9,607 bases of DNA, taken from NCBI GenBank assembly GCA_947372535.1, contig CANBUA010000188.1, positions 1 through 9,607 of the forward strand, written 5' to 3'. Both the position numbers and the translations under genes were made by a program. Shown piece after piece: positions 1-6,781 of the stretch. The stretch is from Burkholderiales bacterium (GTDB taxonomy: Bacteria; Pseudomonadota; Gammaproteobacteria; Burkholderiales; Burkholderiaceae). Below the pieces are notes generated by a model. That model worked only from the letters and a program-made list of their open reading frames with translations. It did no database searches and was not told the DNA's origin. Position 1 is the first letter of the stretch, and each line of letters opens with the position of its first letter.

Positions 1-393
1 TTGCCCGAGGAGCTTCAGAAGATCCTCGATCAGAAGATCGGCATGGGCATGGTCGGTGACGACATGGGCAAGTTCGTGCAGTACCAGACGGCCCAGGCTT
101 TGCCAGCCATCGCCACGCAAGGTGGCGGCGGTGGCGTGGCGGGCGATGCGGCTGGACTGGGTGCTGGCTTGGCCATGGGGCAGATGATGGCGCAGACGAT
201 TCAGCAGGGCTTGCAAGGTGGTGGGACTGCCCATGCCTCGGCACCGGCGGCACTTGAATCGGCACCCGTGGGCCTCAAGCCCGACGAAATCATGGCCACG
301 CTGGAAAAGCTGGCTGATCTGAAGGCGCGCGGCATCCTCACTGAGGATGAGTTCGCGTCCAAGAAGGCCGAGTTGCTCAAGAAGCTGGTCTAA
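1..393 (+). CDS. SPFH/band-7 family protein (YdjI-like) with C-terminal SHOCT domain, 5'-partial
   Basis: This is the last 130 codons of a longer gene; the frame is open at base 1 (TTG, most likely an internal Leu rather than a start) and ends at a TAA. The first ~35 residues, with GMGMVGDDMGKF and QTAQALPAIA, resemble the segment that follows the SPFH domain in YdjI-type proteins (often annotated 'virion core protein'). A Gly-rich and Ala-rich linker follows (about residues 41-90), then a SHOCT-type short helical module (about 97-129, with LADLKARGILTEDEF). SPFH proteins are membrane-associated scaffolds that form oligomeric assemblies; SHOCT modules are usually oligomerisation or targeting tails. 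In Bacillus subtilis, YdjI belongs to a pspA-ydjGHI envelope-stress operon that also encodes a zinc-ribbon membrane protein, which parallels the next gene here. The SPFH domain itself lies outside the window, so the family call rests on the C-terminal segment. Confidence 0.7.
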   Translation: MPEELQKILDQKIGMGMVGDDMGKFVQYQTAQALPAIATQGGGGGVAGDAAGLGAGLAMGQMMAQTIQQGLQGGGTAHASAPAALESAPVGLKPDEIMATLEKLADLKARGILTEDEFASKKAELLKKLV

Positions 394-446
394 GCCACGC
401 CGCCAGTTTGAACCCGTGATGTCGACGATGCCTTGCCCGGTCCGCG

Positions 447-2078
447 ATGCCGGCTGACCAGACGCCCCAGCGCGTCTGGCGTGCGGCTTGTTCCTCCTGC
501 GGTGCGCCGGTCGAGTTCCGGTCAAGCGCCTCGCCCATGGCCGTGTGCTCATATTGCAAGAGCACGCTGGTGCGCCAGGGCGATGCCCTGGTGCGCATCG
601 GCCAGAGCGCCGAGCTGTTCGACGATCACAGCCCGCTGGCGCTCGGCGCGCGCGGCCGGCATCAGGGCGAGCCCTTCTCGCTGGTCGGGCGGGTGCAGAT
701 CGCCTATGGCACGCTGGCCGCCGGTGGGGGCGCCGCCACCGACGAGGCCGGGCGCTGGAGCGAGTGGCATGCGCTCTTCGACAATGGCCGCTCGGGCTGG
801 CTGAGTGAGGACAACGGCGCCTACGTCATCGGCTTCGAGCAGTCCGCGCAGCATGCCTTGCCCGACTTGACCAAGGTGGCGCCGGGCGATCACCTCATCG
901 TGGAGCAGCAGCCCTGGGTGGTGAGCTCGGTCGTGGCCGCGCGGGTGCATGCCGCGGCGGGCGAACTGGCCTTCAAGCCCGATTTCAAGAACGTCTATCG
1001 CTTGATCGAGGCGCGCAACACGCAGGGCGAGGTGTTGAGCCTGGATTTCAGCGAACTGCCGCCTCGCCGCCATGTCGGGCGCTCGGTGACCTTTGCAGCA
1101 CTTGAATTGACCGGCCTGGACGATGTCAGCCAGCCTTCGCAGGGCAAGGTGGCCGGTCAGGGCATGTCTTGCCCCAACTGCGGCGCGGCCTTGACGCCCA
1201 GGTTGGACAGCAGCAAATCGATCACCTGCGAGTCCTGCCGCAGCGTGGTCGACATCAGCGGTGGCTTGGGCCAGGCGCTGGCGCACTACCAGCAGGACAA
1301 CGGTGATGCACCCCTGGTGCCCATGGGCACGACCGGGCGCCTGCTGGTCGATGGCCAGGTGGGCGACTGGCAGGTCGTGGGCTACCAGGAGCGCTGCGAT
1401 GTGCCTGCGCCGGGCAGCGACGACGAGACCACATTTTGGCGCGAATACCTGCTCTACAACCGCCAGCGCGGCTTTGCCTTCCTGGTCGATGCCGAGGATG
1501 GGTGGAGCGTGGTGCGGCCCATCACAGGCGTGCCGTCGCTGCCTGGGCGCGGCAAGGCCAGTTACCAAGGTGCTGACTACCGTGAGCAATACACCTACCG
1601 GGCCAGGACCACCTACGTGCTGGGCGAGTTCTACTGGCAGGTGACGCGCGATCAACGCAGCGAGGTGGCCGACTACATCGGCACGGGCGATCAGCGCGAC
1701 CGCCGCCTCAGCCGCGAGCAATCGCCGGGCGAAATCACTTGGTCGGCTGGCAAGACGCTCCCTGCCGATGCCGTCATGAAAGCCTTTGGTTTGAGCCAGG
1801 AGCCCAAAGCGCGTTTCGAGCGGGACGTCAAACCCTGGAGCGGCGCAGAGCAACTGCCGGGCTGGGCGGGCAAGCTGGCGTTGATCGTGGTGATCATCCT
1901 GGTCATCGTGATCCTGACCCGGTGCGACGATGATTGCCGCCAGGTGCGAGACACCTATGGCCAGGGCAGCGTGGAGTACCAGCAGTGCAGCCGTCGCGCA
2001 GGCGGTGGCGGCTATTACGGTGGCAGCAACGGCGGAAGCTCCTATGGTGGCTACAGCAGCGGCGGCTTCCACAAATGA
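447..2078 (+). CDS. DUF4178 domain protein with two zinc knuckles, C-terminal membrane anchor and Gly/Tyr-rich tail
   Basis: A 543-aa protein of unknown biochemical function. It starts with a zinc-ribbon-like knuckle (C15, C18, C34, C37), then a DUF4178-like beta-rich region (about 55-225, with FDNGRSGWLSEDNG). A second knuckle follows (C242, C245, C261, C264), then a second DUF4178-like region (about 290-450, with EYLLYNRQRGFAFLVD). One hydrophobic helix (about 476-491, LALIVVIILVIVIL) is followed by a Cys-containing stretch (C493, C497, C514) and a tail rich in Gly, Ser and Tyr. The layout predicts a largely cytoplasmic protein tethered at its C-terminus. The gene lies 53 bp after the SPFH gene with no terminator between them. 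ATG 447 is the first in-frame ATG, although its Shine-Dalgarno sequence is weak. DUF4178 proteins commonly neighbour DUF350, SpeD and aminopropyltransferase genes, as here. The duplicated knuckle plus DUF4178 unit suggests internal duplication. Confidence 0.8.
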   Translation: MPADQTPQRVWRAACSSCGAPVEFRSSASPMAVCSYCKSTLVRQGDALVRIGQSAELFDDHSPLALGARGRHQGEPFSLVGRVQIAYGTLAAGGGAATDEAGRWSEWHALFDNGRSGWLSEDNGAYVIGFEQSAQHALPDLTKVAPGDHLIVEQQPWVVSSVVAARVHAAAGELAFKPDFKNVYRLIEARNTQGEVLSLDFSELPPRRHVGRSVTFAALELTGLDDVSQPSQGKVAGQGMSCPNCGAALTPRLDSSKSITCESCRSVVDISGGLGQALAHYQQDNGDAPLVPMGTTGRLLVDGQVGDWQVVGYQERCDVPAPGSDDETTFWREYLLYNRQRGFAFLVDAEDGWSVVRPITGVPSLPGRGKASYQGADYREQYTYRARTTYVLGEFYWQVTRDQRSEVADYIGTGDQRDRRLSREQSPGEITWSAGKTLPADAVMKAFGLSQEPKARFERDVKPWSGAEQLPGWAGKLALIVVIILVIVILTRCDDDCRQVRDTYGQGSVEYQQCSRRAGGGGYYGGSNGGSSYGGYSSGGFHK

Positions 2079-2096
2079 TGTTTGATTGATTGACTC

Positions 2097-2103
2097 AAGG
2101 AGA
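2097..2103 (+). promoter_or_regulatory. Ribosome binding site of the DUF350 gene
   Basis: AAGGAGA lies 5 nt before the ATG at 2109 and is the strongest Shine-Dalgarno sequence in the left block. It sets the start of the DUF350 gene. The following gene has no comparable site of its own, so ribosomes loaded here may also supply it through the TGATG overlap. Confidence 0.75.
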
Positions 2104-2108
2104 AGCGG

Positions 2109-2333
2109 ATGTTTGAACTGCAATGGCTCCAGCCCGGCGTGTTCGTCGGGTCGATCGCGTTTGCCTTGATTGGTGTGGTCTTGTTCTGGCTGTGCTTTGT
2201 CATCGTCGACAAGATCACGCCCTATGACCTGTGGCGCGAGATCGTCGAGAAACAGAACCTGGCGCTGGCCATCGTGGTGGCGGCCATGTGCCTGTCCATC
2301 GGGCTGATCGTTTCGGCCGCCATCCATGGCTGA
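2109..2333 (+). CDS. DUF350 family small inner-membrane protein
   Basis: A 74-aa protein with two predicted membrane helices (about residues 11-33 and 49-71) joined by a short polar loop. The loop carries the family-like sequence DKITPYDLWREIVEKQN, followed by LALAIVVAAM. DUF350 proteins (YjfL-like) are small membrane proteins that usually contain one or two copies of this two-helix unit; a single copy, as here, would probably act as an oligomer. The molecular function is not established. The gene has a strong ribosome binding site and its TGA shares a base with the ATG of the aminopropyltransferase gene (TGATG), so the two are probably translationally coupled. The position between DUF4178 and the aminopropyltransferase suggests a membrane partner of the polyamine enzyme. 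Confidence 0.88.
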   Translation: MFELQWLQPGVFVGSIAFALIGVVLFWLCFVIVDKITPYDLWREIVEKQNLALAIVVAAMCLSIGLIVSAAIHG

Positions 2334-3940
2334 TGCGCGTGGGCGGTGAACGCGTGGACGATGCGCCGGATGGGCGGATGTTGAGCGAGCCGCCAAGGCG
2401 CGAGCGCCTGCGTCCGGCCGAGGGCCTGTTGCTGGGCTCAGTCTTCGTGGTGGCGGCCTGCGGGCTGGTCTACGAACTGGCGGCGGGCGCACTGGCCAGT
2501 TACCTGCTGGGCGATTCCATCCTCCAGTTCTCCACGGTGATTGGCACCTACCTGTTCGCCATGGGTGTGGGCTCGTGGCTGTCGCGCTACCTGGTGCGGC
2601 AACTGGTGGCGCATTTCCTGCGCATCGAGCTGATGGTGGGCTTGTTCGGCGGGTTGATGCCGGCGGCGCTGTTCGCGGCGCATGCCACCTTGCCGGTCGG
2701 GTCGGAGGCGCCTTTCCGGGCCTTGCTCTATGGCCTGGTCTTTCTGATCGGTACGCTGGTGGGGTTGGAGATCCCGCTGGTGATGCGCATCCTCAAGCGC
2801 CACTTCAGCCGGCGTTATGCGCTCAAGGATCTGGTCTCCGAGGTGCTGACCTTCGATTACCTGGGCGCGCTGGTGGTGTCTCTGGCCTTTCCTTTGCTGC
2901 TGGTGCCGCACTTGGGTGTGGTGCGCACCGGTGTGCTCTTTGGGCTGCTCAATGCAGCGGTAGCCGCCTGGGCCTTGGTGCTGTTCAGAGATGAGTTGCG
3001 GGCCTGGGGCAGCCATGCGTGGGCCTGCGCGCTGGTGATGCTGGTGTTGAGCGCGGCCATGGTGGGTGCGCCGCCGCTGACCACCTGGGCCGAAGACCGC
3101 TTCTATGGCGCCGGCGTCGTGCTGCGCGAGGACACGCCCTACCAGCGCATCGTCATCACCCAAAACGGGCAGGGCACGCGGCTTTACCTCAACGGCAACC
3201 TGCAGTTCGCCTCCAAGGATGAGTACCGCTACCACGAGGCCCTGGTGCACCCGGCCATGAGCGCCCATGGCGCACCCCAGCGCGTGCTGGTGCTTGGCGG
3301 GGGCGATGGCATGGCGGTGCGCGAGGTGCTCAAGTACCCGTCGGTGCAGCAGGTCACCCTGGTCGAATTGGACCCGGCCATGACGCGCTTGTTCAGCCAC
3401 GAGGATCGCCTGGTGCGCCTGAACCAGGGCTCGCTGCGATCGCCCAAGGTCCAGGTGATCAATGCCGATGCCTTCACCTGGCTGGGCCAGCATGACGAGA
3501 CCTTCGACGTCATCATCGTGGACTTCCCCGACCCGACCAACCACGCCATCGGCAAGCTCTACACCACCACCTTCTATGCCCTGTTGGCGCAGCACTTGGC
3601 GGCCTCGGGTTATGCGGTGATCCAGACCACCTCACCCTTGATTGCGCGCAAAAGCTTCTGGACCGTGGTGAGCACGGTCGAAGCCGTGGGTTGGCAGGCC
3701 ACGCCCTATCACGCCCACGTGCCCAGCTTTGGTGAATGGGGCTTCGTGCTGGCCCACCATCGGCCCTGGCGGATGCCTTCTGTCGTACCAAGCGGCTTGC
3801 GCTTCATCACGCCGCAAAGCCTGCCCGCCTTGTTCGATTTCCCGCCGGACATGGCGCGGCTCAGCGCTGAGCCCAATCGCTTGAGCAATCAGTTGCTGGT
3901 GCACACCTTCGAAGAAGAATGGGGCAAGGTGCACGAATGA
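2333..3940 (+). CDS. Membrane-bound polyamine aminopropyltransferase (spermidine synthase-like)
   Basis: A 535-aa protein with an N-terminal membrane part of about seven helices (roughly residues 32-58, 62-83, 98-116, 130-150, 175-195, 199-217, 228-246) and a C-terminal cytoplasmic spermidine-synthase domain (about 255-480). Visible active-site motifs are TPYQRI (268-273), LYLNGNLQFASKDEYRYHEA (284-303), the SAM-type loop LGGGDGMAVREVL (321-333), VELDP (344-348), NADAF (377-381) and VDFPDP (396-401). The last contains the acidic residues that bind and deprotonate the amine acceptor. The family transfers aminopropyl from decarboxylated SAM to a di- or polyamine; the exact acceptor is unknown here. 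The start is taken at 2333, overlapping the DUF350 stop as TGATG; an alternative ATG is at 2378. Its TGA overlaps the ATG of the oxidase gene (ATGA). The donor would be supplied by the convergent speD. Long membrane-fused versions like this differ from the soluble SpeE of about 290 aa. Confidence 0.93.
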   Translation: MRVGGERVDDAPDGRMLSEPPRRERLRPAEGLLLGSVFVVAACGLVYELAAGALASYLLGDSILQFSTVIGTYLFAMGVGSWLSRYLVRQLVAHFLRIELMVGLFGGLMPAALFAAHATLPVGSEAPFRALLYGLVFLIGTLVGLEIPLVMRILKRHFSRRYALKDLVSEVLTFDYLGALVVSLAFPLLLVPHLGVVRTGVLFGLLNAAVAAWALVLFRDELRAWGSHAWACALVMLVLSAAMVGAPPLTTWAEDRFYGAGVVLREDTPYQRIVITQNGQGTRLYLNGNLQFASKDEYRYHEALVHPAMSAHGAPQRVLVLGGGDGMAVREVLKYPSVQQVTLVELDPAMTRLFSHEDRLVRLNQGSLRSPKVQVINADAFTWLGQHDETFDVIIVDFPDPTNHAIGKLYTTTFYALLAQHLAASGYAVIQTTSPLIARKSFWTVVSTVEAVGWQATPYHAHVPSFGEWGFVLAHHRPWRMPSVVPSGLRFITPQSLPALFDFPPDMARLSAEPNRLSNQLLVHTFEEEWGKVHE

Positions 3941-5682
3941 AGCAGGCGCGTCGCGACTGGTTGGTGCAGGCCACAGCCGCTACGGCTACGCTGGGCTTGA
4001 GTGGTTGCAAACCGGCGCATGCCGCTTGGGACGCGGCCCGGCCTTTACCTGATCGCATCCAGGGGCAATGGCTGGGGCCGCAGGTCGAGCGCGCCCATGC
4101 CTGGCGTGATGGCCGGCTGGGCGCAGGGCGGCCAGGCACATCCGCCTCACGGGCTCAGGGCGATGGGCCTTTGAAGCGGGTGCACACCTTGGTGATCGGT
4201 GCCGGCATCGCAGGTCTGGCGGCGGCTCAACATTTGGATCAGGCGGGCCTGGATGATCTGGCCGTGCTGGACTTGGAAGACCAATGCGGTGGCAACGCGC
4301 GTTCGCATCGCCTGCAGGGGTTGCCTTGTCCTTTGGGTGCGCACTACCTGCCCGTGCCGGGCGAACAAGCGGCCGATGTGGCGCAGTGGCTGGAGCAGGT
4401 CGGCCTCATCCGCCGGGAGCAAGGGCGATGGCGGGGCGATGAGCGCCACCTGTGCCACAGCCCGCAAGAGCGATTGTTCCGCCCGACCAATCAACCGGCG
4501 CAAGGGCCTTGGCCGGGACAATGGCAGGAGGGGTTGCTGCCTTTCGACGCGCAAGACAAGGCCACGCTCGTGCAGGTCCGGCGTTTCGAAGCTGAGGTGG
4601 CCCAGCTTGCCAAGGCCCAGTCCTTTGCCATGCCGACCATGCAACAGCCTTGGACCTCTGCGCTCACGGCGCTGGACCAGCAGACCTTCGCGCAATGGCT
4701 GGACGCGCGTGGCTACACCTCGCCCGCCTTGCGTTGGGTGTTGGACTACGCCTGCCGCGATGACTACGGCGCGGCTTTGGCATCGGTGTCGGCCTGGGCG
4801 GGCATTCAGTACTTCGCCAGCCGCCACATGTTGGGTTCGGAGGCCAACGCGCACGACGCGCCAGATGCCGTGCTGACCTGGCCCGAGGGCAACGACCACC
4901 TCGTGCAGTTGCTGGCGCGGCCCTTAAAAGGGCGGGTGCATGGCGGCCAGGTGGCTCTGCGCGTGATGCCGCAGCGGCACGAGGTGTGGATCGACACCTG
5001 GTCTGTGAGCCGACAGCGCATCGAACGGTGGGCGGCCAAGCAAGTGATCATGGCCATGCCTCTGTGGGTCGGCCGTCGTTTGCTGGACGCCGTGCCTGCG
5101 CCCTTGATGGCGGTGCAGTCGCTGTTGCGTCAAGCGCCCTGGCTGGTCACCAACCTGCTGCTCAGTGGCGCGCCCCTGGCCAGGCCGGGCGCGCCGCTGT
5201 CGTGGGACAACGTGCTCTACACCTCGCAGGGTGTGCCCGATCTGCCCCAGCCTTCGCTGGGCTATGTGAATGCGCAGCACCAGAGCTTGAGCCCGGTGGT
5301 GGGGCAACGCGTGTTCACACACTATTGGGCATTGGGCGGGCAAGGGCCGGCATCCATCAAGGCGCATCGCGAGGACCTCTTGAACCAGCCCTGGCAGACG
5401 TGGGCACGCCGGGTCTTGGCCGACATGGCCCGCATCCAGCCCGATCTGCCCGACCTGGTCCAGCGCATGGACCTGATGCGCTGGGGCCATGGCATGGTCA
5501 TCCCGGTGCCGGGCCTGCGCAGCCACCCTGGCTTGCAGGCGCTGTGGCAAGCCCAGGGGCGGCTGCATTTCGCGCACAGCGATTTGTCGGCTTACTCGGT
5601 GTTCGAAGAGGCCTTCACGCATGGCGTGAGGGCTGCGCGTCAGGTGCTGGCGGTGAGCGCTGCGCCTCGGCGCACGGCTTGA
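3937..5682 (+). CDS. FAD-dependent amine oxidase-like oxidoreductase, Tat-type lipoprotein
   Basis: A 581-aa flavoprotein. The N-terminus combines a twin-arginine-like motif (ARRDWLVQ, Arg5-Arg6), a weakly hydrophobic segment and a lipobox (LSGC, Cys24). This predicts export of the folded, FAD-loaded protein followed by lipidation. The Rossmann FAD-binding start is VIGAGIAGLAAAQHL (86-100), with acidic LDLED (111-115) and GGNARS (118-123) as in the amine oxidase/phytoene desaturase superfamily. The C-terminal FAD-contacting motif is recognisable near the end (SDLSAYSVFEEAFTHGVRAA). Substrate is not readable; the neighbouring aminopropyltransferase makes a polyamine or aminopropylated compound an attractive guess. 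The start at 3937 overlaps the previous stop as ATGA and has AAGG 7 nt upstream; an in-frame ATG at 3919 would move the Arg pair six residues inward. The last 43 bp overlap the 3' end of speD on the other strand. Confidence 0.85.
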   Translation: MKQARRDWLVQATAATATLGLSGCKPAHAAWDAARPLPDRIQGQWLGPQVERAHAWRDGRLGAGRPGTSASRAQGDGPLKRVHTLVIGAGIAGLAAAQHLDQAGLDDLAVLDLEDQCGGNARSHRLQGLPCPLGAHYLPVPGEQAADVAQWLEQVGLIRREQGRWRGDERHLCHSPQERLFRPTNQPAQGPWPGQWQEGLLPFDAQDKATLVQVRRFEAEVAQLAKAQSFAMPTMQQPWTSALTALDQQTFAQWLDARGYTSPALRWVLDYACRDDYGAALASVSAWAGIQYFASRHMLGSEANAHDAPDAVLTWPEGNDHLVQLLARPLKGRVHGGQVALRVMPQRHEVWIDTWSVSRQRIERWAAKQVIMAMPLWVGRRLLDAVPAPLMAVQSLLRQAPWLVTNLLLSGAPLARPGAPLSWDNVLYTSQGVPDLPQPSLGYVNAQHQSLSPVVGQRVFTHYWALGGQGPASIKAHREDLLNQPWQTWARRVLADMARIQPDLPDLVQRMDLMRWGHGMVIPVPGLRSHPGLQALWQAQGRLHFAHSDLSAYSVFEEAFTHGVRAARQVLAVSAAPRRTA

Positions 5683-6050
5683 CGGTGGCAGGTGCCGGCC
5701 TCGAAACCAGCGATGAGGTGGTCCATCAGCGCCTGCGCACGCGCGCTGTTGTCCTGGCCCACATTGCACACGAAGACGTCGAGCGTGACATGCCCACTTT
5801 CGGGCCAGGTGTGCACGGCCAGGTGCGATTCGGCCAGCAGCACCATGCCCGTCACCCCGCCTGCCTGACCCGGCCCGGAGGATGGGAATTGATGGAAGCA
5901 ATCGCCCACGGCCCGCAAGCCGGCCTGGGTGACTTGGTCGATGCAAGCCTGTCGCAAAACAGCCACCTGCGTCATCCAGGGATGGCTGGCCGGGCAACCG
6001 GACAGGTCGGCCGTCAAGTGCAGACCATGAATGGGCGATGCTGAAATCAT
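5640..6050 (-). CDS. speD: S-adenosylmethionine decarboxylase proenzyme (class 1B, pyruvoyl-dependent)
   Basis: A 136-aa proenzyme that cleaves itself to form a pyruvoyl cofactor and decarboxylates SAM to the aminopropyl donor for polyamine synthesis. The diagnostic block is LLAESHLAVHTWPE (71-84). Cleavage is expected between Glu74 and Ser75; His80 (+5) and Cys95 (+20) fall at the same spacing as Ser63, His68 and Cys83 of the Thermotoga maritima enzyme. Thr67 stands where that enzyme has Ser55, a conservative change. Length fits the short bacterial class. The start is placed at 6050 because ATG there overlaps the murU stop (ATGA on the minus strand) and the protein then begins directly with the family fold (HGLHLTADLSGC); the frame stays open further upstream without homology. 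No clear Shine-Dalgarno precedes it, consistent with reinitiation after murU. It converges on and overlaps the oxidase gene and has no aminopropyltransferase gene on its own strand. Confidence 0.94.
   Translation of the reverse strand: MISASPIHGLHLTADLSGCPASHPWMTQVAVLRQACIDQVTQAGLRAVGDCFHQFPSSGPGQAGGVTGMVLLAESHLAVHTWPESGHVTLDVFVCNVGQDNSARAQALMDHLIAGFEAGTCHRQAVRRGAALTAST
5661..5674. repeat. Perfect 14-bp palindrome inside the oxidase/speD overlap
   Basis: TGCGCCTCGGCGCA has arms TGCGCC and GGCGCA around a 2-base centre, or a 5-bp stem with a 4-base loop. It lies between the two convergent stop codons (5640-5642 and 5680-5682), so both mRNAs can form it near their ends. No U-tract follows on either strand, so it is not a classical intrinsic terminator. 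Confidence 0.45.
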
Positions 6051-6781
6051 GCGCGTGGCAGGTCCGGCAGTGGTGCCTGGTTGATCTCCTCTAACCTTTG
6101 GACGGTGCCTACATCTGTCCAAGGCCCGTCGTAGCGCTCGCCCGACAAGCGCCCGGCTTCGATGGCGCGGTCCAGGCTGGGGCGCAAGGCCGCCTTGCCG
6201 CCCACGGGCACCTGATCGACCATGGCCGGGCGATACAGCCCGATCGTCGAATACGTCAATCCTGGCGGATCCTGCGGGCTGCGGTGTTGAACGCGCCCTG
6301 CGGCCGTCAAGGCGAAATCACCCATCGGGTGATGCGCTGGATTGCCGACCAACCAAAGGTGGCCGTTGTCCTGACCGTCCAGGAAGGCCTTGGCCTTGGA
6401 CCGCAGGAAACGAAAGCCCGGCACGAAGACATCGCCTGCCACCAGCCAGAAGGCCTCGCCCAGCCAGGGCAAGGCCTTGGCCATGCCGCCAGCGGTCTCC
6501 AAGGCGCCGCCATGGTCGCGCGCCTCCATCGAATAGCGGATCTGCAGGCCCCAACGCGCGCCGTTGCCCAGCACGGCGGGGAATTGCGCCTCCAGATGGG
6601 CGGTGTTGATCACCACCTCCTTGACGCCATCACGGGCGAGGGCCTGGAGATGCCATTCGATCAGCGCCTGCCCATGCACGGTCAGCAGAGGCTTGGGCGT
6701 GTGGTCGGTCAGTGGGCGCATGCGCTCGCCACGGCCAGCGGCCAGGATGAGTGCGGGCAGGTTCTGGGTGGCAGATGACAT
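6047..6781 (-). CDS. murU: Nucleotidyltransferase, MurU-like (N-acetylmuramate-1-phosphate uridylyltransferase)
   Basis: A 244-aa GT-A-fold nucleotidyltransferase. The signature LAAGRGERMRPLT (13-25) with TPKPL (28-32) binds the nucleotide. VAGDV (Asp117) and WTDVG (Asp223) supply the metal ligands, and ALETAGGMAKALPWLG (93-108) is typical of the MurU branch. MurU couples UTP to MurNAc-1-phosphate to give UDP-MurNAc in a peptidoglycan recycling route that bypasses de novo synthesis. Its usual kinase partner AmgK is not beside it: upstream lies a divergent gap and a small plus-strand ORF. Instead murU overlaps speD by ATGA, so the two are presumably one transcript. Related glucose- or mannose-1-phosphate transferases share the signature, so the substrate is inferred from the MurU-like sequence and length rather than proven. 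Confidence 0.85.
   Translation of the reverse strand: MSSATQNLPALILAAGRGERMRPLTDHTPKPLLTVHGQALIEWHLQALARDGVKEVVINTAHLEAQFPAVLGNGARWGLQIRYSMEARDHGGALETAGGMAKALPWLGEAFWLVAGDVFVPGFRFLRSKAKAFLDGQDNGHLWLVGNPAHHPMGDFALTAAGRVQHRSPQDPPGLTYSTIGLYRPAMVDQVPVGGKAALRPSLDRAIEAGRLSGERYDGPWTDVGTVQRLEEINQAPLPDLPRA

Noticed and set aside
121..180. Gly-codon repeat run (GGTGGCGGC...) in the SPFH gene
   Set aside because: It encodes a flexible glycine linker; no regular tandem repeat beyond codon reuse.
2083..2094. Short ATTG tandem repeat before the DUF350 gene
   Set aside because: Only about two and a half units; too short to be meaningful.
549..2492. Minus-strand open frame of 647 codons opposite the DUF4178 and DUF350 genes
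   Set aside because: Its translation is rich in Arg, Pro, His and Ala with no recognisable domain; it is the antisense shadow of GC-rich coding DNA whose plus-strand products are recognisable families.
2438..3595. Minus-strand open frame of 385 codons opposite the aminopropyltransferase
   Set aside because: His/Gln/Arg-rich low-quality translation; the plus strand carries all the catalytic motifs of the enzyme.
4924..6044. Long open frames on both strands running across the oxidase 3' end and speD
   Set aside because: They are out of frame with the oxidase FAD motif and the SpeD pyruvoyl motif and show no domain of their own.
6098..6778. Plus-strand open frame of 226 codons opposite murU
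   Set aside because: It mirrors murU codons; the minus-strand protein has the full nucleotidyltransferase signature.
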